A stretch of 64,000 bases of DNA from positions 1,178,001 to 1,242,000 of the forward strand of contig CAWJKP010000003.1 in assembly GCA_963843465.1 (NCBI GenBank), read 5' to 3'. The notes under the pieces were generated by a model, which saw nothing but the letters and a program-made list of their open reading frames with translations, was not told the DNA's origin and ran no database searches. Position 1 is the first letter of the stretch; the number at the start of each line of letters is the position of its first letter. Shown in pieces: positions 55,265 through 62,537 of this stretch. A program made the position numbers and the translations under genes. Origin of the DNA: CAWJKP01 sp963843465. Its GTDB lineage: Bacteria > Planctomycetota > Planctomycetia > Pirellulales > Thermoguttaceae.

Positions 55265-56542
55265 TCAGGGCAGCGGGATCTCCTTCAGCTCGTACTCCAG
55301 GTCGGCGTTGAGGATCATGCCGGGCGTCTTGTAGATGAAGGTGTAGGCGTTCAAGGGCGCGTCGATGTTGAAGAGGTAGGCCACGCCGACCTCGCGCTGG
55401 CTTTGCATGGTGGTCTCGTAGGCCGAATAGGCCACGGGCTTGCCGTCGCGGCCTTCGAGAAAGGCCTCGTTCTCGAAGATCCAGTTGCGGTGCGACTGGA
55501 GGGCCTCGCCGGCGTCGTCGAAACGGACGCGGATCCGCAACTCCCAAGTCTGGTTGTTCTTGCGGACCTCGTCCAACACGACCGTCACGCCGGCCATCCG
55601 CTGCTCCACGTCCTTGGCCGTATTGAGGTCCTTGAAGCGGAAGGTCTCGACCTTGCCCGGCAGGATCGCCTCGATCGTGCCCGCCAGCCGCGAGATGCGG
55701 CGGACGTCCCGCGGCGGCAGCGCCAGGGGCACGGTCAGCAGCTTGGCCATCGACTCGGCGGTAACGTCGTTCTCCCGCGTGCCTTCGGTCCCGACGACGG
55801 CCATCGGCCGCCCGGCGTCGTCCAGCGCGACGACCTTTTTGAGCGGCTCCTCCAGCGCGATCGGCGCAAGCCGCGGCTCCCAGGCCGCTTCGATCTTCAC
55901 CGCCAGGGCCTTGTTGACCGGGTTCCGCAGGTCCCGCTTGGACTGGACCTCGACCGCCTCGAAGCGGAACGGCCCGCGGTAGCTGGCCGCAGCCGATCGC
56001 AACGCCTGCCCCGGCAGCCGCGGCTGGAGCACGATCGCCTTCTGATCGCCGAAGGGATACGCCGACAGCCCGGCCTGGTCCAACACCTGGTCCAGGGCCT
56101 GCCAGAAAGGTGTCTTCTCGAGGTCGATCTTCAGCGTCGGGTCGGGCAAGGCCGCGCCGGCCGCGTCCTGCGGGCCGACGATCTTGTTGCCCGTCTGCTC
56201 CGTGATCGCAGCCAGCACCTTGGAAAGCGGCAGCGCGTCGCCGTGGAGGGTCACCGTCGAGGCCTGCACGGCCGCCTTGGCCATCGCCCGCTGGATCGCC
56301 TGCCAGATTTGCTCCACGCGCATGCGCTCCTCCGGCGGCACCTTCTCGTTGGGCGGCGGCAAGAGATCCAGCACCGGCGGGCCCATCGCCGTCAGTCGCT
56401 GCTGGGCCGAGTCGCGCTGGCTCTTCTCGGCCGCGTTGAGCTGGCGGAGCAAGCGACGCACTTCCAGCTTCAGATCGGCCGCGCCGTGGGCGTCGGCTTG
56501 TCCAAGGAGCAGCCCCCCCATGAGCGCCATGACGGTCCACAT
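55265..56542 (-). CDS. exported protein with an STN/secretin-like segment, unknown function
   Basis: A signal-like N-terminus (VMALMGGLLLGQADAHG) is followed by a helical stretch, then VTLHGDALPLSKVLAAITEQTGNKIVGPQ, which resembles the STN domain of TonB receptors and secretins, and PFWQALDQVLDQAGLSAYPFGDQKAIVL. The remainder is beta-rich. Proteins of this outline are common in planctomycetes and have no known role. It converges on the HEAT gene. Confidence 0.7.
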   Translation of the reverse strand: MWTVMALMGGLLLGQADAHGAADLKLEVRRLLRQLNAAEKSQRDSAQQRLTAMGPPVLDLLPPPNEKVPPEERMRVEQIWQAIQRAMAKAAVQASTVTLHGDALPLSKVLAAITEQTGNKIVGPQDAAGAALPDPTLKIDLEKTPFWQALDQVLDQAGLSAYPFGDQKAIVLQPRLPGQALRSAAASYRGPFRFEAVEVQSKRDLRNPVNKALAVKIEAAWEPRLAPIALEEPLKKVVALDDAGRPMAVVGTEGTRENDVTAESMAKLLTVPLALPPRDVRRISRLAGTIEAILPGKVETFRFKDLNTAKDVEQRMAGVTVVLDEVRKNNQTWELRIRVRFDDAGEALQSHRNWIFENEAFLEGRDGKPVAYSAYETTMQSQREVGVAYLFNIDAPLNAYTFIYKTPGMILNADLEYELKEIPLP

Positions 56543-56688
56543 CGAATTGGTTCCTGACGGAGGCTCGCAAGACGGGCCGGGCGCAGCGGGTCCGGCCTTC
56601 AGGGATTCATCCCCAGTGTAGCCGATTCACTCCTGCCGAGCAAATGCAATGCCGCTCTTACAGTATAAGCAGCGCCGATCGGCGAGCC

Positions 56689-56744
56689 TTGTGGTGCAGG
56701 CGTCTGGCCTGCAATTTCCGCGCAGGCGGGACGCCTCACCACAA
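56689..56744. repeat. palindrome TTGTGGTGCAGGCGT..ACGCCTCACCACAA
   Basis: Inverted arms with an inner CTGGCCTGC/GCAGGCGG pair, in the 440-base gene-free stretch 56543-56981. Confidence 0.75.
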
Positions 56745-56882
56745 AAAGTTTGCCAAGCCTGTCCCGCATTCACGGCGTGCATGTCGGAAAAGCCGTCAGC
56801 CGGATCGAAGGAAGCGACACCCAACCTCCGAGCGCCGATCCCGTTCAGCTAGCCTTGCGGGTAACCGTTCGCAGCCTGGAAA

Positions 56883-56960
56883 GTAGCAGGCACACTCCGT
56901 GTGCCGTCCGCCCAGACGGACACCTGACAAGGCGGACGGCACACGGAGTGTGCCTGCTAC
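56883..56960. repeat. GTAG-bounded palindromic repeat family L, copy 2
   Basis: GTAGCAGGCACACTCCGTGTG..CACACGGAGTGTGCCTGCTAC, with an inner CCGTCCG/CGGACGG pair, just after the desaturase gene. Confidence 0.88.
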
Positions 56961-56981
56961 TATAACGCCGCCCGTGAACGG

Positions 56982-57929
56982 TTACGCCTTGCGGCGATAG
57001 TTGCGGACCACGTCCCAGGCCAGGCCCACGCTTTCCATGGCGCGGATGACGAGGTAGGTCATGTCGAATTCCCACCAGCGGTGACCGTGCCGGGCGCTGC
57101 GCTGGTAAGCGTGATGGTTGTTGTGCCAGCCCTCGCCGAAGGCCAGCAGTCCGACCCACCAGAGGTTGCGGCTGTTGTCGGGGGTGACGTAGTTCCGGTA
57201 GCCCCAGATGTGCGTGGCGGAGTTCACCAGCCAGGTGATGTGGTACACCGAGACCAGTCGGACGAACATCCCGAAGACCAGCAGCGAGATTCCCGTGCGC
57301 AGGTCCCAGACCGTCCAGCCGACGGCCAAGAGCGTGGCCCCGGTGGCAAGGTGCCAGAAGAGAAAGCTGCGGTTGATGAACCGCATCACGGGGTCCTTGA
57401 GCAAGTCGGGGGCATAACGGGCCTTGAGCTGATTCCACTCCGCCTGGTGGACTTTGGGGAAGAACCAGAGCATGTGGCTCCAGAGGCCGCCGTCCTTGGG
57501 CGAGTGAGGATCCCCCTCTTTGTCGCTGTACTGATGGTGCTTGCGGTGGTTGACGACCCAGGTGATGGGCGGCCCTTCTCCGGCCATCGAGCCCAGCCAG
57601 GCCAGCAGCCAACGGACCGGCCGGAAGGTCTTGAAGCTGCCGTGCGTCAGCAGGCGGTGGTAGCCCAGACAGACCCCCAGACAGCCGCAGACCCAGATCA
57701 ACACTACGGACAAGAGCGCACTTTTCCAGGTGAAGAACAGCGGCGCGGCGAGAGCCCCCAGATGGATCGTCGCGATCCAGAGAAACGTCGGCCAGTCGAT
57801 GCCCCCGGACCAACGGCCGGCACAGGGCTTGGTACGCATCGCCGTTTCCAGCGGATCGCCGCCCGAGGAGGGTATCAAGGGCACATTTTCAAGAGTGCCG
57901 GCGCCGTATTCTTCCACATCGCTTGCCAT
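56982..57929 (-). CDS. acyl-CoA/acyl-lipid delta-9-type fatty acid desaturase
   Basis: The three histidine boxes that bind the di-iron centre are HRLLTH (91-96), HRKHH (128-132) and HNNHH (269-273), with about four TM helices around them. The family inserts a cis double bond into saturated acyl chains using oxygen, keeping the membrane fluid. WGYRNYVTPDNSRNLWWVGLLAFGEGWHNNHH is the standard C-terminal block. The ATG at 57929 heads a 30-residue polar extension. Substrate (CoA, ACP or lipid) is not resolved. Confidence 0.92.
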   Translation of the reverse strand: MASDVEEYGAGTLENVPLIPSSGGDPLETAMRTKPCAGRWSGGIDWPTFLWIATIHLGALAAPLFFTWKSALLSVVLIWVCGCLGVCLGYHRLLTHGSFKTFRPVRWLLAWLGSMAGEGPPITWVVNHRKHHQYSDKEGDPHSPKDGGLWSHMLWFFPKVHQAEWNQLKARYAPDLLKDPVMRFINRSFLFWHLATGATLLAVGWTVWDLRTGISLLVFGMFVRLVSVYHITWLVNSATHIWGYRNYVTPDNSRNLWWVGLLAFGEGWHNNHHAYQRSARHGHRWWEFDMTYLVIRAMESVGLAWDVVRNYRRKA

Positions 57930-57972
57930 GCAGGTCTTACCTTTCTCAGCGGCAACAGCGCTGGTAGCCTTC

Positions 57973-58080
57973 GTAGGCTATGCTTTAGCATAACCCGTTG
58001 CCGTATAATATGTTACGTTATGCTGAAGCATAACCTGCGGACTTGCACTACAAGACGTTATGTTATGCTAAAGCAAAGCC
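57973..58080. repeat. GTAG-type repeat family D, three arms
   Basis: GTAGGCTATGCTTTAGCATAAC, ACGTTATGCTGAAGCATAACC and TGTTATGCTAAAGCAAAGC follow one another upstream of the desaturase gene. Confidence 0.8.
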
Positions 58081-58316
58081 GGCAGGTTTCGCGTCCATCG
58101 TTTTGCTATCACAATAATTCGTCTTGTCCGCCGCCACCGTCAAGGCGGTTTACCCAACTATTACAGAAACCAAACGCGGCGGAGACGGCCCCATGACCTG
58201 CGTGCCGGCGAGGCGGCGAGCCGCCCCTTGTTCAGACCTGTTGCGGGGGGTATGATTCCGGTTTTGGCTTTGGGAGCCGGAGGATCGTTTTTGGCCCTTG
58301 CCTCGGAGAGTTGACC

Positions 58317-58829
58317 ATGCGTCACGTGCTTTCGGCCCTCGTGCAGAACGTGCCGGGGGTCCTCTCGCATATCTCGGGGATGCTGGCCTCGCGGGGCTAT
58401 AACATCGACAGCCTCGCGGTCGGCGAGACGGAGGACCCGCAGCTCTCGCGGATGACCTTCGTGGTCGTGGGCGACGACGCCGTCCTGGAGCAGGTCCGCA
58501 AGCAGCTCGAGAAGATCGTGACGGTGGTCCGCGTGGACGACATCGGCGGGGAAGACCACGTGGAGCGGGACCTGATGCTGATGAAGGTCAAGTCTCCCCC
58601 GGGCCGGCGGAGCGAGATCCGCGAGCTGACCGACATTTTCCGCGGGCGGATCGTCGATGTCGCTGCCGAGATGGTGATCGTGGAGATTGCCGGCCAGGAG
58701 CGAAAGGTCGAGGCCTTCATCGAGATGATGCGGCCCTTCGGCATCGTGGAGCTGGTCCGCACCGGCCGCATCGCCATGACCCGCGGCGGCAACCACCGTG
58801 CCCCGGCGCCTGCGCCGCCGTCCACCTAG
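58317..58829 (+). CDS. ilvN: acetolactate synthase small (regulatory) subunit
   Basis: An N-terminal ACT domain (LSALVQNVPGVLSHISGMLASRGYNIDSLAVGETEDPQLSRMTFVVVGDD) binds valine for feedback control, followed by the conserved second half (REIRELTDIFRGRIVDVAAEMVIVEIAGQERKVEAFIEMMRPFGIVELVRTGRIAM). Length 170, standard for IlvN/IlvH. GGAG precedes ATG 58317. ilvC follows on the same strand, but the large subunit ilvB is not in the window. The gap to ilvC holds a MITE-like insertion that may separate their transcription. Confidence 0.94.
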   Translation: MRHVLSALVQNVPGVLSHISGMLASRGYNIDSLAVGETEDPQLSRMTFVVVGDDAVLEQVRKQLEKIVTVVRVDDIGGEDHVERDLMLMKVKSPPGRRSEIRELTDIFRGRIVDVAAEMVIVEIAGQERKVEAFIEMMRPFGIVELVRTGRIAMTRGGNHRAPAPAPPST

Positions 58830-58917
58830 ACCCACCATTGTGCGATACCTTGAATGAATCGAGAAAGACGCGGGGACGCGGAGACGGGGAGACGCGGGGA
58901 CATCTCCGCGTCTCCCC

Positions 58918-59100
58918 CATAGGCGCGCAGTTAAGGAATCTATGAGTTATCCGTCAAAATGAAGAGCCGAAAGACGGAACACTAATCCTCGCTAATCTTC
59001 GCTAATTCACCATATTAGCGTCGATCAGTGTCAATTAGTGTTCCCGCTACTTGTTTCTTTTCAAGGACGTACTGCAAAATTCCTTAACTGTGCGCCTATG
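58918..59100. mobile_element. 183-bp MITE-like element between ilvN and ilvC
   Basis: Its 22-base terminal inverted repeats (58918-58939 and 59079-59100) match at 21 positions; they begin CATAGGCGC and contain GTTAAGGA. The 21 bases on either side (58897-58917 and 59101-59121) are identical. Removing the element and one flank rejoins a perfect palindrome of family E with 31-base arms. The core is repeat M, with its own GGAACACTAAT/ATTAGTGTTCC ends. It has no coding capacity. Confidence 0.85.
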
Positions 59101-59173
59101 GGGACATCTCCGCGTCTCCCCGTCTCCGCGTCCCCGCGTCCCCTGATCCCTTTAACCTGGAGTCAACGACATC

Positions 59174-60177
59174 ATGCCGGCCAAGATCTATTACGATAAG
59201 GACGCCGACCTTTCCCTGCTCAAGGACAAGACCATCGCCATCCTCGGCTACGGCTCCCAAGGCCATGCCCAGGCCCAGAATCTCCGCGACAGCGGCTGCA
59301 CGGTGATCGTGGCGGAGCTGCCGGGGACGGCCAACTTCGAGCTGGCGGTGAAGCACAAGTTCCAGCCGCTGGCCACGCCCGAGGCGGTGAAGATGGCCGA
59401 CATCGTCACCATCCTCCTGCCCGACGAGATCCAGGCCGACGTCTTCCCGCGCAGATCCGCGACAATCTCGTGCCGGGCAACGTGATCCTGGCCTCGCACG
59501 GGTTCAACGTCCACTTCGGCCAGTTCGAGGTGCCCCAGGGCGTAGCCACGGTGATGGTCGCCCCCAAGGGGCCGGGCCACCTGGTCCGCGCCGAGTTTAC
59601 CCGGGGGGCTGGCGTCCCCTGCCTGATCGCCTTGGGCGAAGGGGCCGGCGACGAGGCCCGGCAGATCGCCCTGGCCTACGCCAAGGGCATCGGCGGCACC
59701 CGCGCCGGCGTGATCGAGACCACCTTCGCCGAGGAAACCGAAACCGACCTCTTCGGCGAGCAGGTGGTGCTTTGCGGCGGCGTCAGCGCCCTGGTCAAGG
59801 CGGCCTACGAGACCCTGGTCGAGGCCGGCTACCAGCCCGAGATGGCCTACTTCGAGTGCATGCACGAGCTGAAGCTGATCGTCGACCTCTTCTACCAGGG
59901 CGGCCTGAATTACATGCGCTACAGCGTCTCCAACACGGCCGAATACGGCGACTACACCCGCGGCCCGCGGATCATCACCGACCAGACCAAGGCCGAGATG
60001 AAGAAGATCCTCGAGGAGATTCAGACCGGCCAGTTCGCCAAGGAGTGGATCCTGGAGAACAAGGCCAACGCGCCGGGCTTCAAGGCCCTGCGTCGCCGGG
60101 AGCGGCAGCACCCGATCGAGGAGGTCGGCCGCCGCCTCCGCCGCCTGATGCCCTGGATCGACGCCAAGGAGTATTGA
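59174..60177 (+). CDS. ilvC: ketol-acid reductoisomerase (one frame break)
   Basis: IlvC converts acetolactate to dihydroxyisovalerate in valine/isoleucine synthesis with Mg and NADPH. The Rossmann loop is GYGSQGHAQAQ; after a missing base near 59450 the second frame runs DNLVPGNVILASHGFNVHF, then the metal-binding EETETDLFGEQVVLCGG and YFECMHELKLIVDL, to the stop at 60177. Repaired length about 334, the short class I form. The break falls in a core single-copy enzyme, which argues for a consensus error. Confidence 0.94.
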
Positions 60178-60220
60178 GACCGCTTGCCTTTCCGCCCTGC
60201 CCGGAAAGAATACCGAATGA

Positions 60221-60357
60221 AAGTGGTCAGTGGCTAGTGGCCAGTAGCCAGTAGTCGTTAGCCCCGGCGGCCACGCCGGGTACGGAGGAGTGGCTTCATT
60301 CAACCATGATTCACAGCCAACTTACCCCAACCACTAGCCACTGACCACTAACCACTG
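60221..60357. repeat. degenerate GGTCAGTGGCTAGTGG repeats with a family J half-copy
   Basis: GTGGTCAGTGGCTAGTGGCC units (60221-60252), GTTAGCCCCGGCGGCCACGC (60256-60278), then the inverse CTAGCCACTGACCACTAACC (60333-60356). Confidence 0.7.
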
Positions 60358-60630
60358 ATGACCGCCTCCGTAGCCCCTTCGCCGCTCGCTTTCGAGGACC
60401 TCAAGCCCGGCGACCGTATCCGCGTGGAGCACACGGTCACCGTGGGGCCAATGCAGTGGACGGCCACCACCTGCGGCAAGGTCTTGCGGACCGAGCGCCG
60501 CCGCCACGGGCTCCACTTCCGCCGCAACGTCGACGACAAGGTCTTCAGCGACCTGATCCTGCTGGAACTGCCCGACGGCGAGCTGACCACCGTCACCATC
60601 GATGAGTTCACCACGCTCCACCGGGCCTGA
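60358..60630 (+). CDS. conserved hypothetical protein
   Basis: A 90-residue soluble protein: LAFEDLKPGDRIRVEHTVTVGPMQWTATTCGKVLRTERRRHGLHFRRNVDDKVFSDLILLELPDGELTTVTIDEFT. The even alternation of strands suggests a small beta barrel. It has a normal coding pattern and stops just before repeat A, and resembles short planctomycete hypothetical proteins with a KPGDRIRV start. No function is proposed. Confidence 0.75.
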   Translation: MTASVAPSPLAFEDLKPGDRIRVEHTVTVGPMQWTATTCGKVLRTERRRHGLHFRRNVDDKVFSDLILLELPDGELTTVTIDEFTTLHRA

Positions 60631-60632
60631 TG

Positions 60633-60824
60633 GTAGGGTGGGACAAGGCCGCCTTGGCGGCCGCCGGCCCACCAGCAGTGGTCAGCGATAAGGGATAAGA
60701 GATGAGGGATAAAAGATAGAGAATGCGATCTTCCCTTGTCCTTCATCGCTTCTCTGACCACTAGCCACCGACCACTCTTCCTTGGTGGGCCGGCGCTCGC
60801 TCACGCGAGCTTGTCCCACCCTAC
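60633..60824. repeat. GTAG-bounded repeat family A, copy 6, split by another repeat
   Basis: The left half (GTAGGGTGGGACAAGGCCGCC) and right half (GCGAGCTTGTCCCACCCTAC) are held 100 bases apart by a family S run (GATAAGGGATAAGAGATG) and CAGTGGTCAGC/CTGACCACTAG units. Confidence 0.88.
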
Positions 60825-60872
60825 TCCCTGCCCCAGAAGATGTTATGCTGAAGCATAACCTACGGGATTGTC

Positions 60873-61772
60873 ATGGAACCCCAGTTCGCTTCCCATCCGC
60901 GGAGCTTCCAACAGAACCGCTACGTCTATCCGGTGCTCAGCCGCCGCGCGGGAGGGATCTCGATCGGCGTGAACCTGAATGTGGACAAGGTCTGCAACTT
61001 CGACTGCGTCTACTGCCAGGTGGACCGCAGTGAGCCGGGCGAGAAGGAGTTCGTCGAGATCCCGCGCCTGGTCGAAGAACTGGAGGCGATGCTGGACCTG
61101 GTCGTCTCCGGCCGGATCTACGCGGAGCCCCAGTTCGCCGCGACGCCCCCGCCGCTGCGGCGGCTCAACGACATCGCCCTAAGCGGCGACGGCGAGCCGA
61201 CCACCTACCGCAACTTCGACCAGATCGCCCAGTCCTGCGCCGCGGTGCGCCGCCGCGGACCGGCCGATCTGAAGCTGGTGCTGATCACCAATGCCAGCAT
61301 GTTTCACCGCCCTCGGGTGCGGCGGGGCCTGGAGATCCTCGACGCCAACGGGGGCGAGATCTGGGCCAAGCTCGACGTGGGAACCGAGGCTTACTACCGC
61401 CGCATCATCCGTTCTTCGATCCCGTTGGCCCGGGTCCTCGACAACCTCCGCGAAGCCGCCCGGGTCCGCCCGATCGTGATCCAATCGCTGTTCTTGCGGC
61501 TGGAGGGGCAACCGCCGCCGCCGGAGGAGCAGGACGCCTATTGCGACCGGCTCAACGAGATCACGGCCTGCGGCGGCCGGATCAAGCTGGTGCAGGTCTA
61601 CACCGTAGCCCGCCCGCCCGCCGAGCGTTCCGTCTCGGCGCTGTCCAACGCCGAGGTCGATGCCCTGGCCGATCGAGTCCGACGCCGCACGGGGTTGGAA
61701 GTCGCCGCGTTTTATGGAAACGGTCTCCCTCTCCCTTCGGGAGAGGGTTGGGGTGAGGGGCAACGCCGTTAA
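60873..61772 (+). CDS. radical SAM protein with repeat- and MITE-derived C-terminus
   Basis: The iron-sulfur site is CNFDCVYCQ (C41, C45, C48; CX3CX2C), with the GDGEPT motif of the SAM-binding barrel later. The 299-residue layout (SFQQNRYVYPVLSRRAGGISIGVNLNVDKVCNFDCVYC) matches a family of stand-alone radical SAM enzymes related to wyosine-type proteins; substrate unknown. The native end is near VAAFYGNG. The last 15 residues come from a family H repeat, and the final codons and TAA stop lie in the terminal repeat of a MITE. Confidence 0.88.
   Translation: MEPQFASHPRSFQQNRYVYPVLSRRAGGISIGVNLNVDKVCNFDCVYCQVDRSEPGEKEFVEIPRLVEELEAMLDLVVSGRIYAEPQFAATPPPLRRLNDIALSGDGEPTTYRNFDQIAQSCAAVRRRGPADLKLVLITNASMFHRPRVRRGLEILDANGGEIWAKLDVGTEAYYRRIIRSSIPLARVLDNLREAARVRPIVIQSLFLRLEGQPPPPEEQDAYCDRLNEITACGGRIKLVQVYTVARPPAERSVSALSNAEVDALADRVRRRTGLEVAAFYGNGLPLPSGEGWGEGQRR
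61725..61760. repeat. family H palindrome at the end of the radical SAM gene
   Basis: CTCCCTCTCCCTTCGGGAG followed by AGGGTTGGGGTGAGGGG, in-frame as LPLPSGEGWGEG. Confidence 0.82.
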
Positions 61773-61934
61773 GGACTTTGGGAGTTGAGTGGAGGCCGGG
61801 CGAAATGAAAATTGCCTATATTCCCGCAGTTTCCTGGGATGGCCGTTTTATCGCACTTGCAGCCCCACGTTAAAATTACGCACGTAACTACCGAATCCCC
61901 CCATTTTCACGGAAAAAAGTCCTTAACGGCGTTG
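61761..61934. mobile_element. 174-bp MITE-like element after the radical SAM gene
   Basis: Perfect 19-base terminal inverted repeats (CAACGCCGTTAAGGACTTT at 61761-61779 and its complement at 61916-61934) are flanked by a 9-base direct repeat GGTGAGGGG (61752-61760 and 61935-61943). The target is a family H repeat. The ends share CA..GC..GTTAAGGA with the 58918 element, but the interiors differ. No coding capacity. The rest of the gap to 62005 shows nothing. Confidence 0.88.
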
Positions 61935-62005
61935 GGTGAGGGGAAGCCGAGTTAGGCATCGCAATGGAGGTGAGAGGGATAAGAGGGAGGACGCGACTGC
62001 CCCCT

Positions 62006-62416
62006 TTATGCCTTCCCTCGTTTCGACGCACTAGAGCGCGCTGCTCTCTTGTCCGTTCGACGTTTTTGAGCGTCGCGGGCCGCGCTCGCCGCTCGTTGCA
62101 CCAACGCGCGATAGTTCTCCCGCAATTCGCCTGTTCCTTTAGCGTCGAGCCTGCACAGTTCCGTCTCGTATGAAAACTGGGTCAGGGAGCCGAACGATCC
62201 GACAGGGTCTTTTGCATGAAGATGCACGTGGTAGCACTCGCCGTCCGGCATGCCGGGGACCTTCTCCTGATCGAGACCCGCCAGCCAGATAAGAACCTTG
62301 GCTAGGGAGCGAAGTCCTTTACGATCGCCGCCGATGAAAATACGCTTCCGATCCCTTGAAATCTCCACGTTGCCCAATATCCTCGGGGGATACTGGGGCC
62401 GTCGAAACGCAGCCAT
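62006..62416 (-). CDS. small protein, possibly Imm32-like
   Basis: Starting at ATG 62416 with GGAGGG seven bases upstream, the 136-residue product reads RDRKRIFIGGDRKGLRSLAKVLIWLAGLD, PDGECYHVHLHAKD and LCRLDAKGTGEL, then a basic helical tail. The G-x-x-x-GL-x-SLA...HVHL pattern recalls the Imm32 immunity family, but no partner toxin is adjacent, so function is open. The frame upstream of the start is repeat E and the pheT end. Confidence 0.6.
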   Translation of the reverse strand: MAAFRRPQYPPRILGNVEISRDRKRIFIGGDRKGLRSLAKVLIWLAGLDQEKVPGMPDGECYHVHLHAKDPVGSFGSLTQFSYETELCRLDAKGTGELRENYRALVQRAASAARDAQKRRTDKRAARSSASKRGKA

Positions 62417-62457
62417 GTCTTGCCCTCCGAAACAACGTACACGGAATCGCTCTAAAG

Positions 62458-62525
62458 CCTCACCGCCGAGGCGCCGAGACGCGGAGCAATCATGGCAATC
62501 TCTGTGTCTCCGCGTCTCGGCGGTT
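62458..62525. repeat. palindromic repeat family E, copy 5
   Basis: CACCGCCGAGGCGCCGAGACG..CGTCTCGGCGGT, just after the pheT stop (minus-strand sense). Confidence 0.83.
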
Positions 62526-62537
62526 CCCCTGATTTGG

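Noticed and set aside
59174..60177. Programmed frameshift in ilvC, lpxA or pheT
   Set aside because: No slippery heptamer with a downstream structure was seen, and similar breaks are scattered over unrelated genes in homopolymers.
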